Below are positions 1 through 14,852 of a stretch of 64,000 nt of DNA, in pieces. The stretch is from Streptomyces sp. NBC_01571. GTDB taxonomy: Bacteria > Actinomycetota > Actinomycetes > Streptomycetales > Streptomycetaceae. The DNA lies in the NCBI RefSeq assembly GCF_026339875.1, contig NZ_JAPEPZ010000001.1, positions 9,176,001-9,240,000 of the forward strand, written 5' to 3'. Position 1 is the stretch's first letter, and every line of letters starts with the position of its first letter. The notes under the pieces were generated by a model. The model was given only the letters and a program-made list of their open reading frames with translations, was not told the origin of the DNA and did not search any database. The translations under genes were made by a program, and so were the position numbers.

Positions 1-605
1 CGGTGCTGGGCGCCGCCGTCGGCACCCTGATCTCCGCGCTGTGCGGCTACGCGCTCGCCAAGTTCACCTTCCGGGGCCGCGAGTTCCTGTTCTCGGTCAT
101 CCTCGGCGGCGTCCTCGTCCCCACCACCGCGCTCGCGCTCCCGCTCTTCCTGCTGTTCTCCGCGACCGGGATCGTCAACACCTACCTCGCGGTGTTCCTG
201 CCCAGCATCGTCAGCCCGTTCGGCGTCTATCTCGCCCGCATCTTCGCCTCCGCCGCGGTCCCCGAGGAGATCCTCGAATCGGCTCGGCTGGACGGCGCCG
301 GTGAGTTCCGCACCTTCTTCTCGGTGGCGATCAGGCTGATGGGGCCCTCCCTGGTGACCATCTTCCTGTTCCAGTTCGTCGCGATCTGGAACAACTTCTT
401 CCTCCCGATGGTGATGCTGCAGAAGGAGTCCCTCTTCCCGATCACGCTCGGCCTCTTCGAGTGGAACGGTCAGACCGCCCGTGCCCCGCTCCTGCAGGAA
501 TCCGTGATCACCGGCTCACTGGTCTCGATCGTGCCCGTGATCATCCTCTTCCTGCTCCTCCAGCGGTTCTGGCGCACCGGACTCGCCTCCGGTGCCCTCA
601 AGTAA
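1..605 (+). CDS. Sugar ABC transporter permease (MalG type), 5' end outside window
   Basis: Inner-membrane permease of a carbohydrate importer of the binding-protein-dependent MalF/MalG class. About 200 residues are visible and the frame is open at the left edge, so the N-terminus is missing. The EAA loop that contacts the ATPase is recognisable (ESARLDGAGEFRTFF), followed by hydrophobic helices and a short basic C-terminus ending GALK. Such genes follow a binding protein and a MalF partner, which would lie to the left. The GH38 alpha-mannosidase starts 59 bp downstream on the same strand, so the imported sugar is probably a mannose-containing oligosaccharide (inference). Family assignment is secure, substrate is not. 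Confidence 0.9.
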   Translation, partial: VLGAAVGTLISALCGYALAKFTFRGREFLFSVILGGVLVPTTALALPLFLLFSATGIVNTYLAVFLPSIVSPFGVYLARIFASAAVPEEILESARLDGAGEFRTFFSVAIRLMGPSLVTIFLFQFVAIWNNFFLPMVMLQKESLFPITLGLFEWNGQTARAPLLQESVITGSLVSIVPVIILFLLLQRFWRTGLASGALK

Positions 606-664
606 CCGCGCACCCCGTTCGCCTCCCCCCTCCGCGTCACCGCAAAGAGAAGGTCGCTCGCGCT

Positions 665-6495
<5,831 letters not shown>

Positions 6496-6675
6496 CGAAG
6501 GGGCGCTCGAACGGCGCCCGGGACACCGCCGTCGCGGTCCACGGTGGGGTGGGTGAGGTACGGGCCCGCCCCACCATGGACCACGACAGCGGTGAGGAGA
6601 TCCGATCCTGGTACTGCCGGTCCCTGGGCAGGAGCGTCACTGGCGGGGCGCCGGCGCGCTGGGGACGATCGACGC

Positions 6676-7374
6676 ATGACCACCACGTTCATCACCGGAG
6701 CCAACAAGGGACTCGGCTACGAGACCTCCCGCCGCCTCATCGCACTCGGTCACACCGTGATCATGGGAGCCCGCGATCCCGAACGCGGCAGGGCGGCCGC
6801 CACCGCGCTGGGCGCGCGATTCGTCCGTATCGACGTCACCGACGACGCCTCCGTGGCCGCCGCGGCCTCCGACGTCGCCGCACACGAAGGCGTGCTCGAC
6901 GTTCTCGTCAACAACGCGGGCGTCCACGGTCCGCACGGTGACCCGAGCGACCTGACGGGCCCGGACGCGCTCGGCGTCTTCGACGTCAACGTCTTCGGTG
7001 TCGTCCGGACGACCAACGCCTTCCTCCCGCTGCTGCGCCGGTCGCCCGACCCGGTCGTCGTCAACGTCAGCAGCGGTATGGGATCACTGGCCATCACCCA
7101 CGACCCGTCGCGTGTCGAGTCCTCCGTCGTCGCGCCCCTCTACACCGCCTCGAAGGCGGCCCTCACGATGCTGACCACCCAGTACGCCAAGGCACTGAAG
7201 GACATTCGGGTCAACGCCGCCGACCCCGGCTACACCGCGACCGATCTCAACGGCCACAGCGGGCCCCAGTCCGTCACCGAGGGCACGGACGCGATCGTGC
7301 GTCTCGCCACCGAAGGGCCCGGCGCGGGCTCGGGACGGTTCATCGACCGCACCGGCCCGATCGACCTGACCTGA
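6676..7374 (+). CDS. Short-chain dehydrogenase/reductase
   Basis: A 232-aa NAD(P)-dependent SDR. The Rossmann motif TGANKGLG lies at residues 7-14, VNNAG follows near 78, and the catalytic Tyr/Lys pair is YTASK with a preceding Ser in NVSSGMG. The pattern is that of classical SDRs annotated as putative ketoreductases or carbonyl reductases. The ATG at 6676 puts the cofactor motif at the usual distance from the N-terminus. It stands 180 bp after the GH2 gene and is probably an independent unit. The substrate cannot be predicted. Confidence 0.88.
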   Translation: MTTTFITGANKGLGYETSRRLIALGHTVIMGARDPERGRAAATALGARFVRIDVTDDASVAAAASDVAAHEGVLDVLVNNAGVHGPHGDPSDLTGPDALGVFDVNVFGVVRTTNAFLPLLRRSPDPVVVNVSSGMGSLAITHDPSRVESSVVAPLYTASKAALTMLTTQYAKALKDIRVNAADPGYTATDLNGHSGPQSVTEGTDAIVRLATEGPGAGSGRFIDRTGPIDLT

Positions 7375-7380
7375 GCTGTC

Positions 7381-7404
7381 CTGACCCTGACCCTGACCCT
7401 GACC
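7381..7404. repeat. Hexanucleotide tandem repeat (CTGACC)4
   Basis: Four perfect copies of CTGACC directly after the SDR stop codon, with related CTGACC/CTGAGC pieces just before. It is intergenic, so a change in copy number would not alter a protein. Confidence 0.9.
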
Positions 7405-7547
7405 CGAACTGGCTCCGGCAGCGCGGGTCTCCCAGGTGAACCCGAGGTGAAGGGACGGCGTACAACCCTTCACGTCCCTTGAGGGTCAAGGTGGTTGCGA
7501 GCGTGCGCGAAGCGCGGCCCACCGCTTTCCAGCCCTAGGGGTGCATC

Positions 7548-8957
7548 TTGTCCTCTCGAAGACTCCACAGGTCCGCCGCCGCCGTGGCCGCGGCCGTCGT
7601 CGTCGCCGTGACCGGGGCGACCCCCGCGGTGTCCTACGGCGAGGACGCCTCCGTGGCTGCCCTCGCGGCCGGTGCCGCGGGCTCCGTGCGGGCCGACTTC
7701 GACGGTGACGGATACCCCGACGTCGCGATCGGCGCTCCGGGCGGCACCGTGAACGGCAGGTCCCAGGCCGGGTACTTCTCCGTCGTCTACGGCATGGCCG
7801 AGGGCCCCGACGGCGTCAAGCGCCAGGTGATCAGCCAGGACCGGTACGGCATACCCGGCACGGCGGAGACGGGTGACCGCTTCGGCAGCGACCTCACGGC
7901 GGCCGACCTGGACGGCGACGGCTTCACCGATCTCGTCGTCGGATCCCCGGGCGAGGACATCGGCAGCGTGCGAGACGCCGGGCGGCACACCGTCCTGTGG
8001 GGAAGCGTGGGCGGCCTCATCGCCGCCTCCGTCATCGGCGAGGGCCGGTCGGAGACCAGGGCCGGTGACTTCGACGGGGACGGGCACCTCGATCTGGCGA
8101 CGGCCGACCGTATGCGCTACGGGCCCTTCAGCCGCACCGGCGAGGCGGCCCGCACCGGGCCGCTCGTCGACCTGGACGTCCGTCTCTACGCGATGGAGGC
8201 GGGCGATGTGGACGGCGACGGCAGGACGGACCTGGTCGTCAGCAGCGGTTCGTGGGACTCGGACGACGGAGGCGAGCTTCCGCCGCCGCATCTGCAACTC
8301 TTCAGGGGCACCGGGAAGGGTTTGGTGGCGGGACCGTCGATCGCCTCCCCCGACACCGTGTCCGCGGACAGCGTCGCCCTCGGTGACGTCAACGGCGACG
8401 GCCGCCAGGACGTCGTCTTCGGCCGCAGTACGGCGGCGGGCGGCGGCCTCGTGGGTGTGGTGCGGGGTACGGCGGGCGGATTCGCGTCGCGGGCCACGCT
8501 GATCGGCCAGAACACCGCCGGCGTCCCCGGGACGGGAGAGAGCGGCGACGGTTTCGGCACCGGTGTGTCGGTCGGCGACGTCACCGGTGACGGGTACGCC
8601 GACGTCGTCGCCGGGATCCCCGGCGAGGATCTCGCCGGCCGGACCGACGGGGGCACCTTCGCGGTCCTCAAGGGGAGCGCGTCGGGTCTCACCGGGACCG
8701 GGGCCCAGGTCTTCAGCCAGAACACCGCCGGTGTGCCCGGTACCGTCGAGAACGGTGACCGGTTCGGCAGCCGCACCGCCGTCGTCGGCCGGTACGTCGC
8801 CGTCTCGGCGCCGCAGGAGAACACCGGTTCCGGCGCGGTGTGGGTCTTCGCCACCAACGCCTCCGGCGTCACCGCGACCGGCTCGGTGAGCTTCGGACCG
8901 GGCACACTCGCCGCCCCCGTGCCCGGCGCGCTCCTCGGCTCCGCCTTCCACCACTGA
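7548..8957 (+). CDS. Secreted FG-GAP/VCBS repeat protein (beta-propeller)
   Basis: A 469-aa exported protein. The TTG at 7548 follows AGGGGTG; residues 1-30 form a signal peptide (RRLHRS, then a long Ala/Val stretch). The rest is built of integrin-alpha-like repeats, each with a calcium-binding DxDGDGxxD loop: DFDGDGYPD, DLDGDGFTD, DFDGDGHLD, DVDGDGRTD, DVNGDGRQD and DVTGDGYAD are all visible, several followed by GxPGED. These predict a seven-bladed propeller. No catalytic domain is attached. Streptomyces genomes hold many such proteins of unknown ligand; adhesion or polymer binding is only a guess. Confidence 0.9.
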   Translation: MSSRRLHRSAAAVAAAVVVAVTGATPAVSYGEDASVAALAAGAAGSVRADFDGDGYPDVAIGAPGGTVNGRSQAGYFSVVYGMAEGPDGVKRQVISQDRYGIPGTAETGDRFGSDLTAADLDGDGFTDLVVGSPGEDIGSVRDAGRHTVLWGSVGGLIAASVIGEGRSETRAGDFDGDGHLDLATADRMRYGPFSRTGEAARTGPLVDLDVRLYAMEAGDVDGDGRTDLVVSSGSWDSDDGGELPPPHLQLFRGTGKGLVAGPSIASPDTVSADSVALGDVNGDGRQDVVFGRSTAAGGGLVGVVRGTAGGFASRATLIGQNTAGVPGTGESGDGFGTGVSVGDVTGDGYADVVAGIPGEDLAGRTDGGTFAVLKGSASGLTGTGAQVFSQNTAGVPGTVENGDRFGSRTAVVGRYVAVSAPQENTGSGAVWVFATNASGVTATGSVSFGPGTLAAPVPGALLGSAFHH

Positions 8958-9083
8958 CGGACGCGACGGACGGAAGGGAGTCCTCGACGTCGGCGGCGCA
9001 CTCGCCGTGGAGACCAGCGAGTGCGCCGGACCCGCTCGCGGGACGAGGAGGACGACGGGACGAAGGGGACGACGGAGGTCCGG

Positions 9084-10241
9084 CTACTTGCCGGCGCCGG
9101 TGTCGGCCGACGCGTACAGCGCGTCGCGCAGTGCCGCGGTGGCCTGGGCGACGGCCTCCTTGGCGGCCGCGGTGTCCGCCAGCGCGTTGAGCATCATGAA
9201 GTCGTGGGTGACACCGGCGTGGTGGGACGAGGTGACCGGCACACCGGCCGAGCGCAGCTTGGCGGCGTAGGCGTTGGCCGCGTCGAGCAGCACATCGGAA
9301 TCGGTGATCATCAGCGCGGGCGGCAGTCCGCGCAGCTGGTCGACGGTGGCCCGCAGCGGCGAGGCCAGGGGGTTGTCCCGATCGGCCGCGCGAGGCGCGT
9401 AGGCGTCCCAGAACCACTTCATGGCCGGCCGGGTGAGCCAGCAGTTCTCGGCGAAGCGGTGGTAGGAGGCCGTGTCGAAATCGGCGTCCGTGACGGGGTA
9501 GAGCATGACCTGCTGCCGGAAGTGCGGGCCGCCGCGCTGCTTGGCCATCAGGGTGACGGCCGCGGTCATGTCGCCGCCCACCGAGTCGCCGGCCACCGCC
9601 AGACGGCTGCCGTCGACGCCGATCTCCCGGCCGTGGCCGGCCACCCACTGGGCGACGGCGTAGGCCTGCTCGACCGGTACCGGGAACCGGGCCTCGGGGG
9701 AGGGGGTGTAGTCGACGAAGACGACAGCCGCGCGGGCACCGTCGGCCAGCTGCCGGACCAGGCGTTCGTGGGTCGCGAAGTTGCCCAGGACCCATCCGCC
9801 ACCATGGATGTAGACGATGCCGGGCAGGTCGCCCTTGACGCCGTCGGGGCGGACGACGTGAACGGACACCGGGCCGGTCGGACCGCCGGGCACGGTCCGC
9901 TCGCTGATCTGCGCGGGCAGCATGTCCACCGGCCCCGCCTGCAGCTTGTTCAGCACCTCTCGGGCGGCGTTGTACGACATCTCGTACAGCGGCGGGCCAC
10001 CGGCTGCCGCGAGACCGTCGAGGAAGTCCTGGTCGGTCTTCTCGAGCTTCACCGGCGGCGTGCCACAGGCGACGTACTTCGCCTTCACCTGGTCGCCCAC
10101 GGCGGCTGTCACCGTCGTGCTCCTGTCGGAGGCGCGGTCGCCGCCACAGGCGCTCAGCGTCGCGCTGGTGGTGGCCAGGAGCGCGACCAGGACGCAGTAG
10201 CGGGCCCTGCGGGATATCGGCCGTCGTTGCGAGGCTGTCAT
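9084..10241 (-). CDS. Lipoprotein alpha/beta hydrolase (esterase, HSL-like)
   Basis: A 385-aa hydrolase of the alpha/beta-hydrolase fold-3 (hormone-sensitive lipase-like) class. The chosen ATG gives a lipoprotein signal ending LSAC with the lipidated Cys at 32, so it should be anchored outside the membrane. The oxyanion motif HGGG is at 146-149, the nucleophile Ser220 in GDSVGG, and likely Asp316 (ITDSD) and His346 (THDFMM) complete the triad. Such enzymes cleave short-chain esters. It is divergent from the GntR operon with a 510-bp gap. Only the natural substrate is open. Confidence 0.88.
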   Translation of the reverse strand: MTASQRRPISRRARYCVLVALLATTSATLSACGGDRASDRSTTVTAAVGDQVKAKYVACGTPPVKLEKTDQDFLDGLAAAGGPPLYEMSYNAAREVLNKLQAGPVDMLPAQISERTVPGGPTGPVSVHVVRPDGVKGDLPGIVYIHGGGWVLGNFATHERLVRQLADGARAAVVFVDYTPSPEARFPVPVEQAYAVAQWVAGHGREIGVDGSRLAVAGDSVGGDMTAAVTLMAKQRGGPHFRQQVMLYPVTDADFDTASYHRFAENCWLTRPAMKWFWDAYAPRAADRDNPLASPLRATVDQLRGLPPALMITDSDVLLDAANAYAAKLRSAGVPVTSSHHAGVTHDFMMLNALADTAAAKEAVAQATAALRDALYASADTGAGK

Positions 10242-10695
10242 GTGTGCGGATTCCCAACGTGATCGTAGGTTCCCCCAGGTCAGCCTGATCGCATCGCGGG
10301 TCACCGACCAGCCGGGTTAGGCCGCAGGAGTGTCCTGCGGCGGCGGGCGGCGGCGGGTGCGTCAGCGGGGCGATGGGCGCCGACGCCGTCGTCCTGCCCC
10401 GGAGGCGCCCCCCCTGCGACCAGCAGCGGCGGGGTCCGCCGGGACCGCGCTGCCCGGACGCACGGCGCCGGCGAGGAGAGGACCCCGCACGTCGCGGTGA
10501 GAAGGGGACCCGGGACCCGCGGAAACCGGGGACGCAGGTGCGTGACGGTGCCGGCCGGGTCCGGTCCGCGTCGGGCGATACCCTGCCGGCCTACCGAACC
10601 GCCAACTCCGCGGCCCTGGCGCACACATGAGGCGACGCTCCGAGCGGCGCAGGCCGACGACACCGTGCCGTACGGGGGGTTGACCCGGAGCGCCT
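10242..10695. other. Intergenic region between divergent genes
   Basis: About 450 bp with no convincing gene on either strand. It holds a perfect 9-bp hairpin at 10321-10341 (arms GCCGCAGGA and TCCTGCGGC, loop GTG) some 80 bp upstream of the lipoprotein esterase. Its role is unknown: it may be a processing or attenuator structure. Confidence 0.5.
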
Positions 10696-10721
10696 CCACT
10701 GGTTCAGTGGCTGAGCCACTG
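10696..10721. promoter_or_regulatory. Probable GntR operator with three half-sites
   Basis: CCACTG at 10696-10701, CAGTGG at 10705-10710 and CCACTG at 10716-10721 alternate in orientation, so the middle half-site can pair with either neighbour (3-bp or 5-bp spacer). The array ends 30 bp before the start of the GntR gene. Autoregulation of the downstream operon by that regulator is the natural inference. Confidence 0.6.
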
Positions 10722-10751
10722 GACAATCGGGCACTCACCGGAGGAGGAACC

Positions 10752-11438
10752 GTGGAGGCGCTGCCCCGCGAGACCATCGTGGACGTCCTGGAGGGGCGAC
10801 TGCGCACGGACATACTCGACGGCCTTCACCCGGCCGGGAGTTACCTGCCACCGGAGCGTCAACTCGCCGACGGTTACGGAGTCACCCGCACCACGCTCAA
10901 GCACGCCTTCGGCCGGCTCGTCCAGGCCGGTCTGCTCGAAACCCGGCACGGCGTCGGGACCCGGGTGCGCGACTACGCCCGGCTGGGCGGAGCGGATCTG
11001 CTGCCCATGCTGGTCCGGCACGACGCGAAATGGGTCCGCGAGATCTTCGAAGTACGGCGCAGCATCGGCGCGTTGATCGCCGAACGGTCCGCCACGCGCG
11101 CCACTCGCGCCCAGCGGGCGGAGCTTCGCACGCTGCTGGAAGCCGTACGGGCGGGCGACGACGCCGACGCGGTCCAGCTCGCCGACCTCGAAGTGCACCG
11201 AGCCCTCGCCAGGGCGACCGGAAATCGCGTCTACGTCCTGCTGACGAACACGCTGTTCAACGCCTACCTGCCCGTCCGTTCCCTGCTCCGGGCTCCCTTC
11301 ACCGACCCCGCGGCGGCCCACGGACGACTGTCCCCCGTCGTGGAGGCGGTGCTGGCGGCCGACGCCCCGGGGGCCCACGCGGCAGCCGACGCCTACCTCG
11401 GGGCCACCGAGCGCATCATGCTGGACGACCTCGCATGA
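10752..11438 (+). CDS. GntR family transcriptional regulator (FadR subfamily)
   Basis: A 228-aa regulator. The GTG at 10752 has a perfect GGAGGAGG site. The N-terminal winged helix (about residues 8-75) shows the typical LPPERQLADGYGVTR and LLETRHGVGTRV strings. The C-terminal all-helical part (about 90-225) fits the FCD effector domain, with EVRRSIGALIAERSA and a late EVHRALARAT. FadR-type FCD domains bind small acids or acyl compounds, often with a metal. Its stop overlaps the next start (ATGA), and an operator-like array lies just upstream, so it probably controls its own three-gene operon. Confidence 0.9.
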   Translation: MEALPRETIVDVLEGRLRTDILDGLHPAGSYLPPERQLADGYGVTRTTLKHAFGRLVQAGLLETRHGVGTRVRDYARLGGADLLPMLVRHDAKWVREIFEVRRSIGALIAERSATRATRAQRAELRTLLEAVRAGDDADAVQLADLEVHRALARATGNRVYVLLTNTLFNAYLPVRSLLRAPFTDPAAAHGRLSPVVEAVLAADAPGAHAAADAYLGATERIMLDDLA

Positions 11439-12817
11439 GGGGCACCGTGTTCACCGAGACGATGCTCGGCACGGTCCGGCTCGACGCCGACAGCCGGGAG
11501 CGCCGCATACGCCTCGACCTGCGCGCCGAGACCGAAGAAGTACTGCGCCCGCACCGCACGACCCGGGCGCGCCTGACCGGCCGGGTGCGGATCGCCGGTA
11601 TCGCCGACGCGCCCTGCGAGGGGGGCGAGTTGGAGATCTCACCACTCGCCAGGAGACGCATCCGCTACCGGCTCACCTTCACCGCCGACGGCCGCACCCT
11701 CGTACTGGACGGCTGGAAGTCCGTCACGGCACGCCACCCGGTCGCGTCGATGACCGTCCTGCCGGTCACGCTGTACGAAGGGGGCAAGCGGGCCGGCGAA
11801 GGCGTCCTGCGGTTCCCCCTCACGACCGGTCTGGCACCGTTCCTCCTCAGCTTCCGCTTTCCCCGCCGCGAGGACCACGCCGAGCACTTCGCACCGCGCT
11901 GGAACGGCACACCGGGCCGCACCGAGGTCTGGTACACCACGCTGACCGACCCGGCGAGCGGCACCGGCGTATGGCTGCACCACGAGGTGACCGCGCCCGC
12001 CGACGGCTCCGAGGCGTTCGCCCACGGATGGGTCGCGGCGTTTCCCCGCGAGGGGGAGGTGCGACACGCCCGTTTCGGGCCCGTCCCCTGGACCCGCCCG
12101 ACGGTCGGATTCGAGGGCGACTCCGTCACCGCCGCCCCTGGGCAACTGACGGGCAGCGCCGACGACTTCCACTGGAAGATCAGTGAACATCCGGAGGGGG
12201 AGAGTCTGTTCACCTTCCCCCGCTGGTCCTGGCGCCGGTCGCTGCTCCCCGCCGCCCAGATGCTGCCGGCCGCGCGGGCCACGTACGACGGCGTGTTCTC
12301 GTACGGACAGGACACCTTGACCCTGCGCGGCGCGCCCGGCGCCTCGGCCCGCATCTACGGGCACGGCAACGCGCACCGGTGGACCTGGCTCCACGCGGAT
12401 CTGGGCGGCGGCGACGTCCTGGAGATCGTCGCGGCGGTGTCCACCAGGCCCGGTCTGCGGCGGCTTCCTCCGCTGGTCTTCCTGCGCCTGCGCCGTGGAG
12501 AGCGGACCTGGCCACGGCGGGCGGAGCGGTCCGCGATCGGCTGGCTGGGCCTCGGACGGTTCCGCGCCGGGTTCGGGCTGCCACGATGGACGGTCACCGG
12601 CCGCACCGCGCTGCGCCGCATCCGCGTCGAGGTCGAACAGCCCCCCGAGCGGACCCTCACCCTCGAGTACCGCGACCCTGACGGAGCCCGCGCGGTGTGC
12701 CGCAACAGCGAGTCCGCCGACGCCCGCGTCGTGCTGGAACGCTGGTGGGGCCGATGGCGCCCGGAGCGGTCCTGGGTGCTGGACGGCACCGCGCACGCCG
12801 AGTCAGGCGAGCGATGA
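11435..12817 (+). CDS. Unknown 460-aa protein coupled to a GMC oxidoreductase
   Basis: The start overlaps the GntR stop and its own stop overlaps the GMC start (both ATGA), so translation is coupled. No signal peptide or TM segment is evident. The first 115 residues (FTETMLGTVRLD to LDGWKSV) resemble the small domain found beside cholesterol-oxidase-like GMC enzymes in other actinobacteria. Residues 120-460 look beta-rich, with many Trp (RWSWRR, HRWTWLHADLGGGDVLEI) and spacing that recalls lipocalin-like or hydroxyneurosporene-synthase-type folds (from memory, uncertain). It may bind or present a hydrophobic substrate to the oxidoreductase. No catalytic residues can be named. Confidence 0.75.
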   Translation: MRGTVFTETMLGTVRLDADSRERRIRLDLRAETEEVLRPHRTTRARLTGRVRIAGIADAPCEGGELEISPLARRRIRYRLTFTADGRTLVLDGWKSVTARHPVASMTVLPVTLYEGGKRAGEGVLRFPLTTGLAPFLLSFRFPRREDHAEHFAPRWNGTPGRTEVWYTTLTDPASGTGVWLHHEVTAPADGSEAFAHGWVAAFPREGEVRHARFGPVPWTRPTVGFEGDSVTAAPGQLTGSADDFHWKISEHPEGESLFTFPRWSWRRSLLPAAQMLPAARATYDGVFSYGQDTLTLRGAPGASARIYGHGNAHRWTWLHADLGGGDVLEIVAAVSTRPGLRRLPPLVFLRLRRGERTWPRRAERSAIGWLGLGRFRAGFGLPRWTVTGRTALRRIRVEVEQPPERTLTLEYRDPDGARAVCRNSESADARVVLERWWGRWRPERSWVLDGTAHAESGER

Positions 12818-14649
12818 CCGCCGAGGGACTCGTCGCCGCGCTGCTCGCCGACGACGGCGAGCAGGCCTGGCCCGCCCGCGTGCCGCGCCGCCTCGGCACG
12901 GTGCTCGCGGCGCTGCCCCGCCCGGCCAGGGCCGGGGTGCGCACCGCCGCCGCGGCCGTGGAGGCGTACGCCCTGGCGCGCACCGGCAGGCGGCTGGCCG
13001 CACTCGGTCCCGACGAACGCGAGCGTGTGCTGCGCTCGCTCGCCGCACACCCGCGTCTCGTCCCCCTGCTCGACGTCCTCAAGGTGCCGGTGATGCTGGC
13101 GGCGGGCACCGAACGCATGCCGTCCGTGCCGGCTCCCCTGTCACCTCCGCAGGACCCGCCCCTCGACTGCACCCCGGCGCACGCGTGGCCGGCGCGTTCC
13201 ACCGCCGACGTGGTGGTCATCGGGTCCGGGGCGGGCGGCGCCGTGGCCGCGAGGACGTTCGCGCGCGCCGGAATGAGCGTCGTCGTCCTGGAAGAGGGCG
13301 AGCACCACTCGACGGCTTCGTTCGGACGCCGGGCGCCGCTCGACCGTTTCACCGACCTGTACCGGGACGGCGGTGCCACCATGGCGCTGGGCAACCCACC
13401 ACTCCTGCTGCCGGTCGGCCGCGCGGTCGGCGGCACCACCGTGGTCAACTCCGGTACCTGCTACCGGACTCCGGATCACGTGCTGGCCCGGTGGAGCCGG
13501 GTCTACGGATTCGGTCTCGCGGAGGGCCTCGGAGCCCGTCTCGACGAGGTCGAGCGCACCCTCCGCGTCGCCACCCAGCCCCTCGACGTACTGGGGAACA
13601 ACGGCCTGTTGGCGCTCTCCGGCGCCGAACGCCTCGGCTGGCGGGCCGGTCCGCTGCGGCGCAACGCCCCCGGCTGCAAGGGCTCGTGCCAATGCGTGGT
13701 CGGTTGTCCCACCGGTGCCAAGCAGAGCGTGCAGCTCTCCGTCCTGCCCGCCGCGTGCGCCGCGGGGGCCCGGATCGTCACGGGCGCACGGGTCCGGCGC
13801 ATCCTCCTCGACCCCGACGGACCGGGAGCCCCGCGCGCGGCCGGCGTGCGGGCGCGGCGGCCGGACGGCAGCGAACTGGAGATCCTCAGCCCGCTCGTCG
13901 TGACGGCGGCCGGCACATTGGGGACCCCGCCTCTGCTGCGCCGCTCCGGACTCGGCGGCCACCTGCGGCTCGGCCGCAACCTCAGCGTGCACCCGGCCAC
14001 CAGCGTCGCGGGACGCTTCGCCGAGCCGGTCACCGCCTGGCGGGGCGTCCTGCAGAGTGCCGGAATCGAGGAACTGCACGACCGCGGCATCCTCATCGAG
14101 GCGACCGCGAGCCCGCCCGGCATGGGAAGTTTCGTCCTCCCCGGTCTCGGGCGCGAGCTGCGGCGCGAACTGGAGGACGCGGAACGCCTCGCGACACTCG
14201 GTGCCATGATCGCGGACCGTCCGTCCGGACGGGTCCAGGGCCGGGACCGTACCCTCGTCCGCTACGACCTGGACCCCCGTGACGGGGCACGGCTGATGAC
14301 GGCCGTACACGCCATGGGCCGCCTGCTCCTCGCGGCCGGCGCCGAGGAGGTCCTCACCGGCGTCCCCTCCGCCCCGCGCGCCCGCTCACTGGCCGAACTC
14401 GACGAACTGCTCACCGGGGTGACCGCGCGGAACCTGCACCTCTCGGCGTTCCATCCGACCGGCACGGTCGCCGCGGGCGGCGATCCGCAGCGCGCTCCCG
14501 TCGACCCCGAGGGCCGGCTGCGCGGCGCCCACGGGATCCTCGTCGTGGACGGTTCCGTCCTGCCCGGCTGTCCTGAGGTCAATCCGCAACTGAGCATCAT
14601 GGCGGTGGCGCTGGCGATCTCGGAGACCTGGCTGGAGGCAACGGGCTGA
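12814..14649 (+). CDS. GMC family FAD-dependent oxidoreductase
   Basis: A 611-aa flavoenzyme. About 130 N-terminal residues precede the FAD-binding motif VVIGSGAGGAVAARTF, then VGRAVGGTTVVNSGTCYRTP, a Cys-rich string (CKGSCQCVVGC, about 288-300) and the GMC C-terminal signature (HPTGT, then DGSVLPGCPEVNPQLSIMA). The Cys cluster is typical of choline-dehydrogenase-like and long-chain alcohol oxidase or sterol oxidase branches. The extra N-terminal segment matches a gluconate-dehydrogenase-subunit-like helical region only loosely. It ends the coupled operon and is followed by a terminator. The substrate is likely a hydrophobic alcohol or sterol (inference). Confidence 0.9.
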   Translation: MTAEGLVAALLADDGEQAWPARVPRRLGTVLAALPRPARAGVRTAAAAVEAYALARTGRRLAALGPDERERVLRSLAAHPRLVPLLDVLKVPVMLAAGTERMPSVPAPLSPPQDPPLDCTPAHAWPARSTADVVVIGSGAGGAVAARTFARAGMSVVVLEEGEHHSTASFGRRAPLDRFTDLYRDGGATMALGNPPLLLPVGRAVGGTTVVNSGTCYRTPDHVLARWSRVYGFGLAEGLGARLDEVERTLRVATQPLDVLGNNGLLALSGAERLGWRAGPLRRNAPGCKGSCQCVVGCPTGAKQSVQLSVLPAACAAGARIVTGARVRRILLDPDGPGAPRAAGVRARRPDGSELEILSPLVVTAAGTLGTPPLLRRSGLGGHLRLGRNLSVHPATSVAGRFAEPVTAWRGVLQSAGIEELHDRGILIEATASPPGMGSFVLPGLGRELRRELEDAERLATLGAMIADRPSGRVQGRDRTLVRYDLDPRDGARLMTAVHAMGRLLLAAGAEEVLTGVPSAPRARSLAELDELLTGVTARNLHLSAFHPTGTVAAGGDPQRAPVDPEGRLRGAHGILVVDGSVLPGCPEVNPQLSIMAVALAISETWLEATG

Positions 14650-14699
14650 ACGCTCCGGCGTCGTGACCGGCCGACGCGGAGCGTGGACGACGGATCCGG

Positions 14700-14733
14700 C
14701 GGGCAACGGCACCGGGGGAACCCCGGTTGCCCG
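14700..14733 (+). terminator. Terminator of the GMC operon
   Basis: Stem arms CGGGCAAC and GTTGCCCG enclose a second stem CCGGGG/CCCCGG. It lies 50 bp after the GMC stop and before the GH92 promoter. Confidence 0.65.
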
Positions 14734-14767
14734 TCCGGGACACGAACTGCCCGTCCGTCCGGAGTAC

Positions 14768-14796
14768 TTGACGATTACGTGTACACGACGAAGAAT
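14768..14796 (+). promoter_or_regulatory. Probable promoter of the GH92 gene
   Basis: A -35-like TTGACG (14768-14773) and AAGAAT (14791-14796) are separated by 17 bp. The predicted start of transcription falls just before the palindromic operator, an arrangement suited to repression. Confidence 0.5.
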
Positions 14797-14814
14797 GATC
14801 GCGCTCCACGCTTT

Positions 14815-14826
14815 GACAACGTTGTC
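14815..14826. promoter_or_regulatory. LacI-type operator GACAACGTTGTC
   Basis: A perfect 12-bp palindrome with the central CG typical of LacI/GalR family sites, 26 bp before the GH92 start codon. Streptomyces glycosidase genes often carry TGACAACGTTGTCA-like boxes for sugar repressors. The regulator gene is not in the window. Confidence 0.75.
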
Positions 14827-14852
14827 CAGGCTTTGAGGAGGCGTTCCCGCCC

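Noticed and set aside
10301..10813. Possible gene in the esterase-GntR intergenic region
   Set aside because: Arg/Pro-rich frames without ribosome sites or similarity; the operator lies inside.
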